From assembly GCF_047948215.1 (NCBI RefSeq), contig NC_134456.1, forward strand, positions 199,590,034 to 199,654,033: a DNA stretch of 64,000 nt, given 5' to 3'. This stretch comes from Lycorma delicatula. Taxonomy: Eukaryota > Arthropoda > Insecta > Hemiptera > Fulgoridae. The notes below the pieces were generated by a model. That model ran no database searches. It was not told the DNA's origin and saw only the letters and a program-made list of their open reading frames with translations. Below, piece by piece: positions 51,008 to 61,735 of this stretch (its first letter is position 1; each line of letters begins with the position of its first letter). Both the position numbers and the translations under genes were made by a program.

Positions 51008-51790
51008 GCAGTCTGTGCAGTCACCCCTTCTCATCGCGAATGCCGTGCGAGTCGATTTCGCTTGATTGACCATCATTCTCCATTTCTTCAACCACTCAGC
51101 TGGAAGGTCTAACCCAACAGAACGAACATCATTTTTTTTCCTCCAAACAGTTAGTGACAACACGAATGATCCTGTGTGTCTGTTCCATGGTGGAAAGACC
51201 ACTCCGAAATCTGAATTGGTTGTCACGAATAACTTGCCCCTGCTCTAACACAAGCCATAATCTCTGAAGGAATAGTCTTTAAAATACGTTAGATATAATA
51301 TGCAGCAGGCTTATTGGCCGTACGAGGACACGTCATGCACTGACTTGCCCTGCTTAGGTACCATAATCACTACTTGAGAAAATTTCCACTCCGATGGATA
51401 ACACGTTGTTTGAAGGATACAACAGAACAGTTGAGTAATATAACTTACATCCTTAGATGGGAGCATAAGGAGCATTTTGTTAGTAACCAATTCAAATCCA
51501 GGGTCTTTCTTCGAGTTCCGCTCTCTTTCAATCACTTCTAGCACTTTCCTAGATGAGAAAGGCTTATTCGGAAGGCTCATCGGAATCGGACTTTCTAAGA
51601 AGTCCAGAATTTTCTCTTTACCAGCGTTGTAGATGTTAACTGGGTAAATGACCGATCGCATTTGACTAGCAAAAAGGTCAGCCTTCTCATCATTTCTAGC
51701 CCAAGATGTACCTGACTTTTTTAGTGGAAAGAACTGAGGCGATGGCCACTGAAGTTCCTTCATGGCCTTCCACAAAGAGTAATTCTATCT
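50998..51790 (-). pseudogene. Jockey-like LINE reverse transcriptase, internally deleted
   Basis: Reading down the minus strand: LWKAMKELQWPSP (from 51778), SWARNDEKADLFA, IPMSLPNKPFSSRKVLEVI, DPGFELVTNKML (the block usually read as K-A-P-G-Y-D), ITQLFCCILQTTCYPSEWK and IMVPKQGKSVHDVSSY end the first frame at 51311. The homology continues with RPISLLHIISNVF, NQFRFRSGLSTMEQTHRI (near 51210-51160), then jumps to LPAEWLKKWRMMVNQAKST (near 51108-51050) and FAMRRGDC. The jump removes all catalytic Asp motifs (A and C boxes) of the RT, a deletion of several hundred bases compared with the family. Stops and a frameshift near 51290 add to the damage. The 3' end stops abruptly at about 50998 at a palindrome. 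Confidence 0.88.
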
Positions 51791-54700
51791 TTGTCTTGGT
51801 GAAAGATTACATAAAAATATATAATAATAATAAATACAATTAAAATATATACAACTGAAATAACAAAAATATCGGTTTCATTTCCCATTGTAATAACGCA
51901 ATGTTTCTTACAACTATGATTATGTGCGACAGTAAATTTAACTCAGCGTATCGTTATCACTTGACATATACAAATTGATAAGTACTTAGGTGTCATAATT
52001 CAACCGTTAAAGGCGATCTTACATGCGACACTAGTTACTAACAGTAATGATAAAACCATCCTTAAATGTAGCAAGCACACCACGCCTAAAAAAAAGGAAA
52101 CGCAAGCAGCAAAGTTTCTTGTTACCTTCAGAGATTCGAATACGCAGCTGCATATCAAGCCCATCGAATCACAAGTTATATACATTACATTTTTTTATAC
52201 GTAAAATTCGAAAACATTTAAAAATCTTTTTAGACAGCATTTTAAGTTTTTATTTTATTAATAAAAATTAATTATTCGATTAAAAGAGACCTTAGTTTTT
52301 CATAATTTAACGACCGAGGTTTTACCGAAATATGATGATTTTTATTTTACAATAATTAATTAAACTCAAAATTCCTAAATACTCTATTAGTTACAATGAT
52401 GTATATTGTTTGGTTTTCACTACCTGTCCTATTCAGCATATAGATTTGGTGTATGTAAAGCATCCTAAATGCAAGTAGTACCGAGTATCGGTTATTAAAA
52501 TTGCTCTTCGTGACGGTAATGACATTCTTTATCCAGCTATTTTATTATGAACAGTGACGGTGTTTCTTATGAGGCTAGGTACTATAATCGGTTGTGTAAT
52601 ACTATATACTTATACATGTATACGTTTTTGAGATACTGAACTTAACTTTTACACACATAAAACGTAATGAATGAAAAAATAAAATATTTTTTAACTGCTC
52701 CCTAGAAAAACATAAAATTTATGAACAAACCAGACGAAATTAGTTGAATTTTTATAACAGCAAAGTATAATGATAAAGTTATTCTAACAGTAAAATTATT
52801 CTTATTACTATTTTTATAAGAAACATTTATTATATATAATAAAGTTAACCGTATTTCAGTTTCTTGTTTGATTTTTATTATAATTATACTTATTATTATC
52901 AACGGAAAAAATTATTTATTTATTTAACTTTACAACATAATGGTATTAATAATAGTTATTTTTAAAGCAATAAAAATGTTTACAATAATTACTATAATAT
53001 GAAATAATTGAAAGTTGTGAACAAATACAGAACAGAATGTAACTCACAATGTTGCTTCTAGTAAAGAAAATAAATGACATTGCGTACTCGTAAACTAAGT
53101 ATAATTATGAGGTTAACTAGAGGGCTCTTTTGTACTGATCGAGTACTTACACAAGTCGTAGATAAAGTAAGAAATTCGAATCAGACGCCTTAACTGCGTA
53201 ATACAATATCTACAACCATGATGATAGCTTTCTTTGTTAAAATGATTATAAAGTCTAAGAGATGGTTAGCCGATAGATTCGAATGAAAATAGCGAGAACA
53301 ACCGATTCGGTTTTCGTAATGATAGGATAAAGAGAGACCAAACGACAAACAGAATACTGGAGAAGGATGAAAACAGAATGAGACAGATGCAAAGGAGAAA
53401 TGATTTGTGTAATGAAATAGTCCGTGGACAATGGGATGATATGCATTGATATTTCCCTTTTGTTGTAGCCTAATGCTGGGAAAACAATGGGGTCTACAAT
53501 GGTTCATCCACTAATGGATACGACGTTCCCTATTCCACATTTCTCCTTTAAACCTCCCCCTAACTCTCTCTTATCTACAAACTACCCTTTCTAGAACCAA
53601 AATACAACAACAACAACATACATAAAACCCTCCTTATAACATGTGCTTTTGCCAACCGTTTTTTATTTCATATTCTCCAACAAGAATTCTAACTGGTCTA
53701 AATGGTGTTTTAATTATTACACAGTTAAAATTAATCATTAATTTTTATCTGTTAAAAGTGATAAAAATAATAACTGAAAATAAGTAACAATAATCAAAAT
53801 TTATAAGCGTAAAGTTATAAGCATAAAATTAAAGACAAAATGAACATTAAAATAGAAAAATAAAAGAATTAATATTGAAATCCCTAGTCTTAATAAAATA
53901 ATTTGAAAAAAAACTATTTTTTTAAGAATATGAACACACTAATAGTAACAGTAATGATGTTGATTATAACTAACAAAATAAACTTCACAATTTGTTAGAA
54001 AAATCTGAATAGTTGAAAAATAATAATAATAATAAAAATCGGGAAAAATTATAACAATAAAATCTTTTACATAAAACCCAAAGTAAAACACAGATAAAGC
54101 TGATAACTAGAGTTCATTTTAACAAAACTGGGTAATAGGTACAAATAAAAATCTCAAATAAAATATTTTTCTATTTTAGAACATCAAATTAAAAGAAATT
54201 TTCAACGGTTACCAAATAATATGTATGAAAACCTATGAAGACCCATTAAATGAATACATGAACCGATAAAGGTTGAGGTGCTGGTTATTTAAAACGTATA
54301 GAATAAATATGACGTACCTTCTCCACGTACCTGTATACAAGCAACCATTAATTATTTCTGATCAGTCTGTGTAAAACGATGTCTGTATAGAAGATGCATC
54401 TTGATACGCAAGAAGAAAGAAACATACAGACGACGGGTAGACGAGATTAAAAGGAATACCAACCATAGTTTTGTAAATACACAGATGAACAGAAAACACT
54501 GGAAGATGATTCAGTCATAAGAAGCGAAATAAAAAGATAGGGTGTATACTGCATCATAAACCTATATTATATCGAAAAACTTTTTTCAATAAAATTTTTT
54601 AATTCCCTGAAAAAATAAAAAGAAACTGCTTTGAGTGCTTAAAAAAAAATAAATGAAAAAATAAAAGGTTTTAATCACAAAAAATAAACGAATTGAAATT

Positions 54701-54934
54701 TATTAGTTTGTTAATTTTTACGTAAATGTATAAAACGATTTCATAAAAACAATACGTAGTTAAAAACTTTATACCGAACATAAACAAAAAAAAAAAAAAA
54801 AAATCTTTTTATGACTTATTAAAGTCAGACGATTTTGATTCGTTGGAGAGCTATAAACTATACACATGCTACAAAAAAAGGGCTGATTCATGTTTAATAT
54901 AATAGAGTTTGAAGTTTATGCAAATATACATTCG

Positions 54935-55033
<99 letters not shown>

Positions 55034-55770
55034 GTTTATTAATAACTCACAGTGACTTTTTAAAACCGGTAATTTAAATACTACCCTTAAATTACATCTA
55101 CCGGAGGAAAATAAAAAAATGTCCACAAATAAATAGAATTACATAGATCATTCAAGTACATTAATGAAACAAAAAAAATATCCGGAATTAAATGATGTAT
55201 TTTTTATACTTATACAGACATAAAAATGTTAAATTCACAACAGTAGTATACAGTATAAGTATTAGTACGCCGGCCGTAAAGTGGTAGTAGTAAAAGCATT
55301 AAAAACATAATTGGCAATAATAATAAACGAAATAACTTCTATTTTAAAAAACAATAAAGGGTGAATTCAATTATAATCCAGCCAGAAATTTTTAACTATA
55401 AAGTACAAAAATTTATTTTTTATAATACAAGATTTTTACTGATTCCTGTTTGCATATAGAAAATTTATTAATTTATAATTTTACCCAGCTTTTCGATCTT
55501 AATTTCATCATGTTGTTGAGAAATGAAATGCAAACGTATGAAAATACGTAATAGTTTCAAGCAAGTAATTCATTTTATTGCTTTCATTGAACCTTGCATC
55601 CTGAATTAATTTTCTGTTTTCTTTTTAAATTACTATAATTTTTGAAAAAGCAAAATTTCTAAAGATCATTATTTATATCTAAATGCTTGCAAGAAGGCTA
55701 AAATCCAATATTTTTGTTTAAAACTGTGGTTCTTAAGATAATAATTACTGTTATCTTTTCTCCCAGATCA
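51791..55770. other. AT-rich non-coding DNA with a long CA tract
   Basis: No gene is supported. 51990-52170 and 53200-53560 are less AT-rich, but neither encodes a motif I recognise. The 105-codon minus frame at 53190-53507 is unassigned. Confidence 0.5.
54938..55033. repeat. (CA)n-(TA)n-(CA)n compound microsatellite
   Basis: About 27 CA units, a TA segment with one ACA interruption, then about 12 further CA units. The minus-strand frame of Cys-Val repeats across it is a translation artefact. Confidence 0.95.
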
Positions 55771-56003
55771 CTGTAGATTCTTTGTTTAGTACTGCTTACC
55801 ATTCATAGCTTTATTCTTTTATCTCTTTTTAACGCGTTTCGGAACAATTCCATTGTCAAAAATTATTGTACTTAAATTAGAAATTGTAATTTTGTTTGAG
55901 TACAATAAGTTTTGACAATGGAGTGGTTCCAAAACCCGTCAGTAAAAGATAAAAGAATGAAGTTAAGAAAGATAAGCAGTGCTAAACATAGATTTAGAAG
56001 GAA
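55771..56003. repeat. Long imperfect inverted repeat next to an RTE-like LINE
   Basis: The left arm (about 55771-55876) and right arm (about 55894-56003) are inverted copies around a loop of roughly 17 nt. Matching blocks include ACTGCTTA, ATTCTTTTATCT, TTCGGAAC/GTTCCAAAA and CCATTGTCAAAA, with about four-fifths of positions pairing by eye. The right arm ends at the start of the RTE-like coding match. Confidence 0.8.
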
Positions 56004-56600
56004 CAATGAGTGGCATGGATGAAGTCCTTCACAAGAACTACTACATGAAAATGCATTTGAACCAAACGAAAGTAATGAAACGTAGTAGATATAAAGTAGA
56101 TGGACCAATGAATATAAAAATAGGACGAGAAAAGACTACGGAGGTAGAAGAATTTTGTTATTTGGGAAGTAGAATTACTAAAGATGGAAAAAGCAAAAGC
56201 GATATAAAATGCGAATAGTACAGACGAAACGACCTTTCAGTCAGAAATATAATTTGTTTACATCAAAAATTAATTTAAATGTCAGGAAAAGATTTTGGAA
56301 AGTATATGTTTGGAACGTCGCTTTATATGGAAGTGAAAATTGGACAATCGGAGTACCTGAGAAGAAAAGATTAGAAGCTTTTGAAATGTGATGCTATAGG
56401 AGAATGTTAAAAATCAGATGGGTGGATAAAGTGACAGGTAGATGGGAAAAATTGTGAAGGCATATAACGTTTGGAATATGCAAAATTATTGTTAGATATG
56501 TAGGATGTAGGGGAATACCAAAATGAAACGACTGGCACTAGATAGGGAATCATGGAGAGCTGCATCGAACCAGTCCAATGACTGAAGACAAAAAAAAAAT
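55990..56600 (+). pseudogene. RTE-like LINE ORF2, C-terminal end and 3' tail
   Basis: The frames at 55979-56218 and 56209-56391 join in sense. MDEVLHKNYYMKMHLNQTKV, VEEFCYLGSRITKDGKS, then INLNVRKRFWKVYVWNVALY, GSENWTI and KKRLEAFEM with CYRRMLKI (to about 56415) are followed by DRESWRAAS (near 56541-56567) and a stop, then an A-rich end at 56584-56599. This is the order of blocks at the end of RTE-clade proteins, such as those of the BovB type, which close with a DREAWRAA motif. One frameshift near 56215 and several later stops break it. The catalytic RT part is missing. Confidence 0.85.
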
Positions 56601-57252
56601 CTATATCAAAAAACCACCCGAAAATGTAAAAAATTGTTTATTTTGTAAATATTTTTTCAGTTTTCATTTTCAGAATTCGGCACCAAATGATGCAAACAAC
56701 TAACAATTTACTAATCCACAACTTGGCAGAAACTTAACTTTTATTAATACTTTTATTATTTTTTACACTTTAGTTTTATTTATTTTTTTAATATTTTAAA
56801 TAATAACACGTACTATTACAAACGTTAAAAAATTAATTTTAACGATGATGAATTAGTGTTGAAATAAAGATACAAAGAAATACCTTCATGGCACTTTAGT
56901 ATACCGTATTTATCATACAAAATAAGTACTAAAAAGTTCCCAAAGAGAACATAAATTTTTACTTCATAACGTTCAAGTTAAATTTTATAAATAAAACAGA
57001 TTTAATTTTCTAAAATATTTATTTACATAACTTTATTTACTAACTATATTGTACAAAAAAACAAAATTTGTTAGAATTTCTTCAACAAGACGTCTGCGTG
57101 TCTGACATTTTCTAAACTCTTCAATAATAAATATTTTTCATAGAAAAACCAATGACTGCCAGTCGAGGCTTCAATCATTCTTCCCCTCACTCAAAATAGG
57201 ATTTACAATTCTTCCCGGTAATCTTGCATGCGTGTAACTATGAATATATATG
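56601..57252. other. AT-rich non-coding DNA, nothing assigned
   Basis: I recognise no gene or repeat between the RTE-like tail and the large inverted-repeat element. Confidence 0.55.
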
Positions 57253-58381
57253 TACGTTAAATAAATATTATTGAAGTAACCCTAATAGTACTTAATTTTT
57301 TAACGTAAAAGACTTTCATTAAAAATAAATTATGTCTTTATTTTGTGAATTCTGCGTTCTTTAGAATACAATTTTCATTGTTTGAGAGTTTACGGACGAT
57401 TTTCATAGAGTTCATTAATGCCGTAAAAAGATGTACATTTACATAATAACATGTGGCCATTATAATTTTTAATAGTATTATGATAAGAAGGCTTATATCA
57501 GTTTATATATATATATAAACTACTTTGAAGTAGTTTTTCGGGGAAAAAGTTAATAAAAAAAAATTAGAAAAGACTACAACAGTATTTATTATTTTTTGGG
57601 GGCATTTAACTACAAAAATAAACATATACCTTTATTTTCATTTCTATACTGCTATTTATTCTGTAAAAAGCTTAAAAAAATTACAAGAATACTGAATTAT
57701 TTGAACACAATGACATTTAATTAAGGTGCCATGCAGATCGGAAACTCAGCATCTTTATGGTATTAGCAAAAAAAACACAGAAAAATTATATGTTTATTTT
57801 TTGTAACTGATAATAGATTAGATTACGCTCTAATTGGTTTTGTTACAAAACCAATTTATATTAGTACAACCAATTTAGTATTTATTTAGTACACCATACA
57901 CTATTTCTCAAACTCGCCAGCTTTAGAATTAGTTCAAATTCAATTAAACAAATGGGTACTTTTACTTTGATTTGAATTGCCGTTATTCAATTCTATAAAT
58001 TTAAACAGCAACTTTGATATTTGAGTTCAAAAAATCATTTTGTAACGTAGGATAATTTAATCTGAGATAAGAAACGGTTTATTGCCGAGCTTTAGTTGGG
58101 ATTACAATGAGATACAGTTGGGATTTTGTCGTAAGCCATCATTTCATAATACAACAAAAAAAAATTACCTATATGCTACATGTTATTATGTAATTATACA
58201 TCTCTTTATGGCATTAATTAATTCTATGAAACTGTCCTGTAAACTCTCAAAAAATGAAAATTGTATTCTAAAGAACACAGGATTCAAAAAATAAAGAAAT
58301 ACTTCATATTCAATAAAAGTTTTTTACATTAAAAAATTAAGTACTACTTAGGTGTTACTTCAATAATATTTACTTAACGTA
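57253..58381. mobile_element. 1.13-kb element with ~250-bp terminal inverted repeats
   Basis: The left arm 57253-57502 and the right arm 58125-58381 are inverted copies at about 80-85% identity by eye. Exact shared blocks include TATTATTGAAGTAAC, GTACTTAATTTTTTAA, TTCTTTAGAATACAATTTTC, TTTGAGAGTTTAC and TTACATAATAACATGT. The outermost bases are TACGTTAA and TTAACGTA, so the element could start at CGTTAA with a TA target duplication, as in Tc1/mariner-type elements. The 622-bp spacer (57503-58124) has no transposase. The 70-codon frame at 58082-58294 lies mostly in the right arm and looks like chance. Non-autonomous long-TIR or foldback element is the best description. Confidence 0.85.
57499..57536. 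repeat. Nested hairpins at the inner end of the left arm
   Basis: AGTTTATATATATATATAAACT is immediately followed by the palindrome AAACTACTTTGAAGTAGTTT, sharing the AAACT bases. Confidence 0.8.
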
Positions 58382-58603
58382 GTATATTTTAAGCAAATGT
58401 AAAGAATTTTAGCTATAACTCATAAGATTTAAAAATATTAGGTTGTTAAATTAAATTTTCAAACAAAAAAAATATTAGTTGTTAAAATAAATAATACCTA
58501 ATCGGTATTATCTAGGTAAAGAGTAGATTAAACAAGTTAAAAATATTTTAAATTCTCATTTACGTAAAGAATAAAAATAATGAATATTATTAAATAGAAT
58601 AGA

Positions 58604-58681
58604 ATCAGAGTAACAGTGCAAGGTGAAAACATAGAGATGCTACGATTTGCTGATGATATAGTAATTCTAAATAGAAAATAA
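58604..58681 (+). pseudogene. RTE-like LINE RT fragment with FADD box
   Basis: A 25-codon segment reads VQGENIEMLRFADDIVIL before a stop at 58679. FADD in this context is the second catalytic motif of RTE-type reverse transcriptases. Homology is not visible on either side. It lies 3' of the C-terminal fragment at 56 kb, the reverse of the order in an intact element. It is therefore either another insertion or a rearranged piece. Confidence 0.7.
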
Positions 58682-59671
58682 TTTTAGGATTAGGGGAAAA
58701 CACACAAATTGAAGTGAAACTTTACAAAGAATGTATCGATTTAAAATCCAGGAAATTTCAAATGAATACTTAATGAACAATAAAATTGTGAACAAACCAA
58801 TCGGACACAAAAATACACATACACAAAACAAATGTCTCTCCATTTATTTCTATTCGATACAACAACAAAGGATTATATAATGTTTTTTTTATTTCTTTTA
58901 AATAAAATGATTTTGAAATGTTTTATCTCCTCCAAACAGATAAAAATTAAATACTGTAAAAACAATAATATTGTTAAAAACAGGACGCTTTAATTCAAAG
59001 AATTTTGCAAACTAAGATACCAACTTATTTTTATGTATAATGTATAAGTTAGAGTAGAGCATACGTCCTATAGTATAAGACTAGGTCGTCCAATATTTCA
59101 GCTATTTCAGTTACTTATATGTAAAAAATATAGTTATATTGCTCAATACAAAAAACTGGAAACGAAGAATTTTCCGTATCTAGTTTTAGTTTTATTTTAA
59201 ATAGAATTTTCAATTTATTCTACGAAAACACAGATTTTTTTAATGAAAAATCCTTTAAAACTTAAAGAACAGTAATTAAGTATAATTTGGTAATTATTAT
59301 TTTAACAATATCAATTGTTTATGATATAAAATAAATACCTATAATACAGTTTATAATATATAAATAATATAATAGTTTTATTACCATTATTTCTTTTAGA
59401 TCTTATAATGAACAAAACTAAACTTTTTTTCAAATGATAGAAAAATAAAATTTTAAAATTGAAAATTACCTCAGTATGGTGATATACAAAGAAAGTAATT
59501 ATGTGATCATTTTATATAATTTTAATAGAGACAGTGGTTTTAAATAACTCATTAAAATTTGATTTCTTAGTTAAAAAAAAAAACAAAATTGAAACATTTC
59601 AGAAATAAAAGAAAGTAGTACTTGAATTTTTTTGTTGTAGAAAAGTAGGTATGGGGAATGTTTTTAAAAAA
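58682..59671. other. AT-rich non-coding DNA, nothing assigned
   Basis: I recognise no gene or repeat family here. Confidence 0.55.
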
Positions 59672-60278
59672 TCTGATGTGAACATCACATGATTTCCTTG
59701 TACGCCTATTATATAACATATACATATTTTTTTTTTTTTATAATGAAAAGTACATAAAATTTTATTTCATTAATAACTTCTGATATTAATTTTATTTATT
59801 TTTTATTGTTATTATTGAATTTATTGTAATTTTTTTTACAATCACAGGTAAATAATTGTTAATAAATCATTATATTTAAATTAAAAAAAGGAGATGAAGT
59901 TGTATTTGAATTGATGAACCTACCCCTTTTAAGACCCAAATATTAATGTGTTCAGTTTTCAGTTAATCATTTTTTCAGTTAAGACAAAATCCAAATGTTT
60001 TGGATTTTGGGCTTTTTTGGACACTTTTAGTCCAGTCGATTACAATCAAAAAGAGAGGTGCACAACTCGATGTTACAACAGTCCTAAATCAAAATTTTAA
60101 CATCCTACGGCTAATAGTTTTTGAGTTATGGGAGATATATACGCACATAAGTACGTACAGACGACACGCCAAAGTCAAAATGAATTCGGGGATGGTCAAA
60201 ATGGATATTTCCGTTGAAATCTGAAAACCGAAATTTTTCGTGATCACAATACTTCATTTACTTCATACAAGGAAGTAA
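59672..60278. mobile_element. 0.6-kb interspersed repeat, copy 2
   Basis: Same order of blocks as 6194-6852: TCTGATGTG, TTCCTTGTACG, GGAGATGAAGT, CCCCTTTTAAGA, a TTGGACACTTTT block, CCAGTCGATT, GATGTTACAACAGTCCTAAA, CCTACGGCTAA, TTTTTGAGTTATG, ACGCC, a CAAAATGGATATTTCCGTTG block and CATACAAGGAAGT. The left hairpin reads ATGTGA, ACA, TCACAT (59676-59690), with the closing pair changed on both sides relative to copy 1. The right-hand hairpin has one mismatch (ACTTCATT). The 74-codon frame at 60000-60224 spans it and is not conserved in copy 1. Confidence 0.8.
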
Positions 60279-61545
60279 AAAGCATGATTTCTTTACGTTC
60301 ATAGCAATCAAAAACGGACTTTATATCATAAAAACAATTAATAATAAAAAAACAAATAAATTTTTATTCTTTTTTTTTTCTAAATAGTATGAATATATCT
60401 ACAGAAAGAGAAATAAATAAAATATCTTATGTGAAAAAAGAGACGTATGTATGGAAAACACTGATTTTTGATAGGGAGATTAAATAGAACGGATACAGCA
60501 GCAGAGGTTTCACCAATTCTAAATAAATAATATTGTTATATTTTTTAACTATTCGGCACGAGTTCTATTGTAATGAAACATTATGTTAAGTAAAGTCTGC
60601 TGAGTTTTTTAAAATCAGATACCTAATATCACTAGAAAAACTTAGACATTAAATGTTATACGTTATTCATGAAAATCCGTCAGCCGTTTAGGAGTTACAC
60701 AAACATGTACAATATACATATATTCATAAAAGATTGTCAAATACATATTTTTTCCTATTCTGAAAAAAAAGAGAAAACTTACAATTTACATAAAAGATAC
60801 ATTTTTTAAAAATAATTCATAAATTCAATGCTGTAATAAATTTTAATTAAGCTCCGCAAATTAATTCCTTATTAAAGGTCTCATAATGTAACTTAATAAA
60901 GTACATATTTGTGTCAAATAATTACAACGTGCTTTCACAAGTTTCAAAGCAGGTTAATAATAATCAAGCAAGCCAAACGTAAGCCTTGTTTGATCACCGT
61001 TACCATTATAACAAAGATGGAATGCAATAAGTTGAAATACTACAAACGCCATGCATCGCGTACTTGCTGTCATAACACCTGGTGTGATCTAGTAAGCGTA
61101 GTTATGGGCAAAATATATAGTAATACTCGTATATGTCCATAAACAGCTGAAATTATTAATTAATATTGATTACACCAAAGATAAGATATTACAGCAAAGG
61201 TATTTTGTACAATACAAAATATTAATGGACAATAAAATTTATTTATTTCTCTTATTTACTAATCTTGGCTTTTCTGTGTGTCTAATAAATATATCTTAAG
61301 AACTTAAAAATGGTTTTTTACGTATAATAAAATTTCGCCAAAAAAAACTTTTTTAAATATTAAATTTTAATAAAAACAATATAAATTCTCTACATAATAA
61401 ACTTTTTTGCATAATTTGTTAGTTTTTACATTTTACGAACTTTTAAGAAATATCACAAAATTCTCCTTTTATATAACAAAAATTATGAATACGAAGGAAT
61501 ATGTGGTATATAAATTTTAAAAATCCCTTTTTTATCAAAAATTGT

Positions 61546-61575
61546 TTCAGACAAAGGTTATAACCTTTGTCTGAA
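61546..61575. repeat. Perfect 30-bp palindrome with no spacer
   Basis: Positions 61546-61560 and 61561-61575 are exact reverse complements (half-site TTCAGACAAAGGTTA). It opens a 200-bp region of further direct and inverted repeats. Confidence 0.92.
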
Positions 61576-61735
61576 TTATTTCTAAACTGTCTGAAAAATC
61601 TCTGAAAAAACTGTCTGAAAAACATTACTTATAGGTAATGTTTAGAGAAACCTCTAAACTCTATAGGCAATGTTTATAGGAGTTACCCTATAGGTATTAC
61701 CTATAAGTAATATTTAGAGGACTAACGACTACTTT
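61576..61735. repeat. Cluster of short direct and inverted repeats
   Basis: CTGTCTGAAAAA occurs twice and a shorter TCTCTGAAAAAA once between 61588 and 61622. TTACTTATAGGTAAT (near 61626) recurs inverted as ATTACCTATAAGTAA (near 61697). TTTAGAG and CTCTAAA, and variants of TATAGG, fill the space between. Confidence 0.8.

Noticed and set aside
54869..55126. 85-codon minus-strand frame rich in Cys and Val
   Set aside because: It is the translation of a CA/TA microsatellite, with no start context or domain.
61576..61735. CRISPR-like or satellite array
   Set aside because: The repeats are short, irregular and partly inverted, with no regular spacers. The DNA is eukaryotic.
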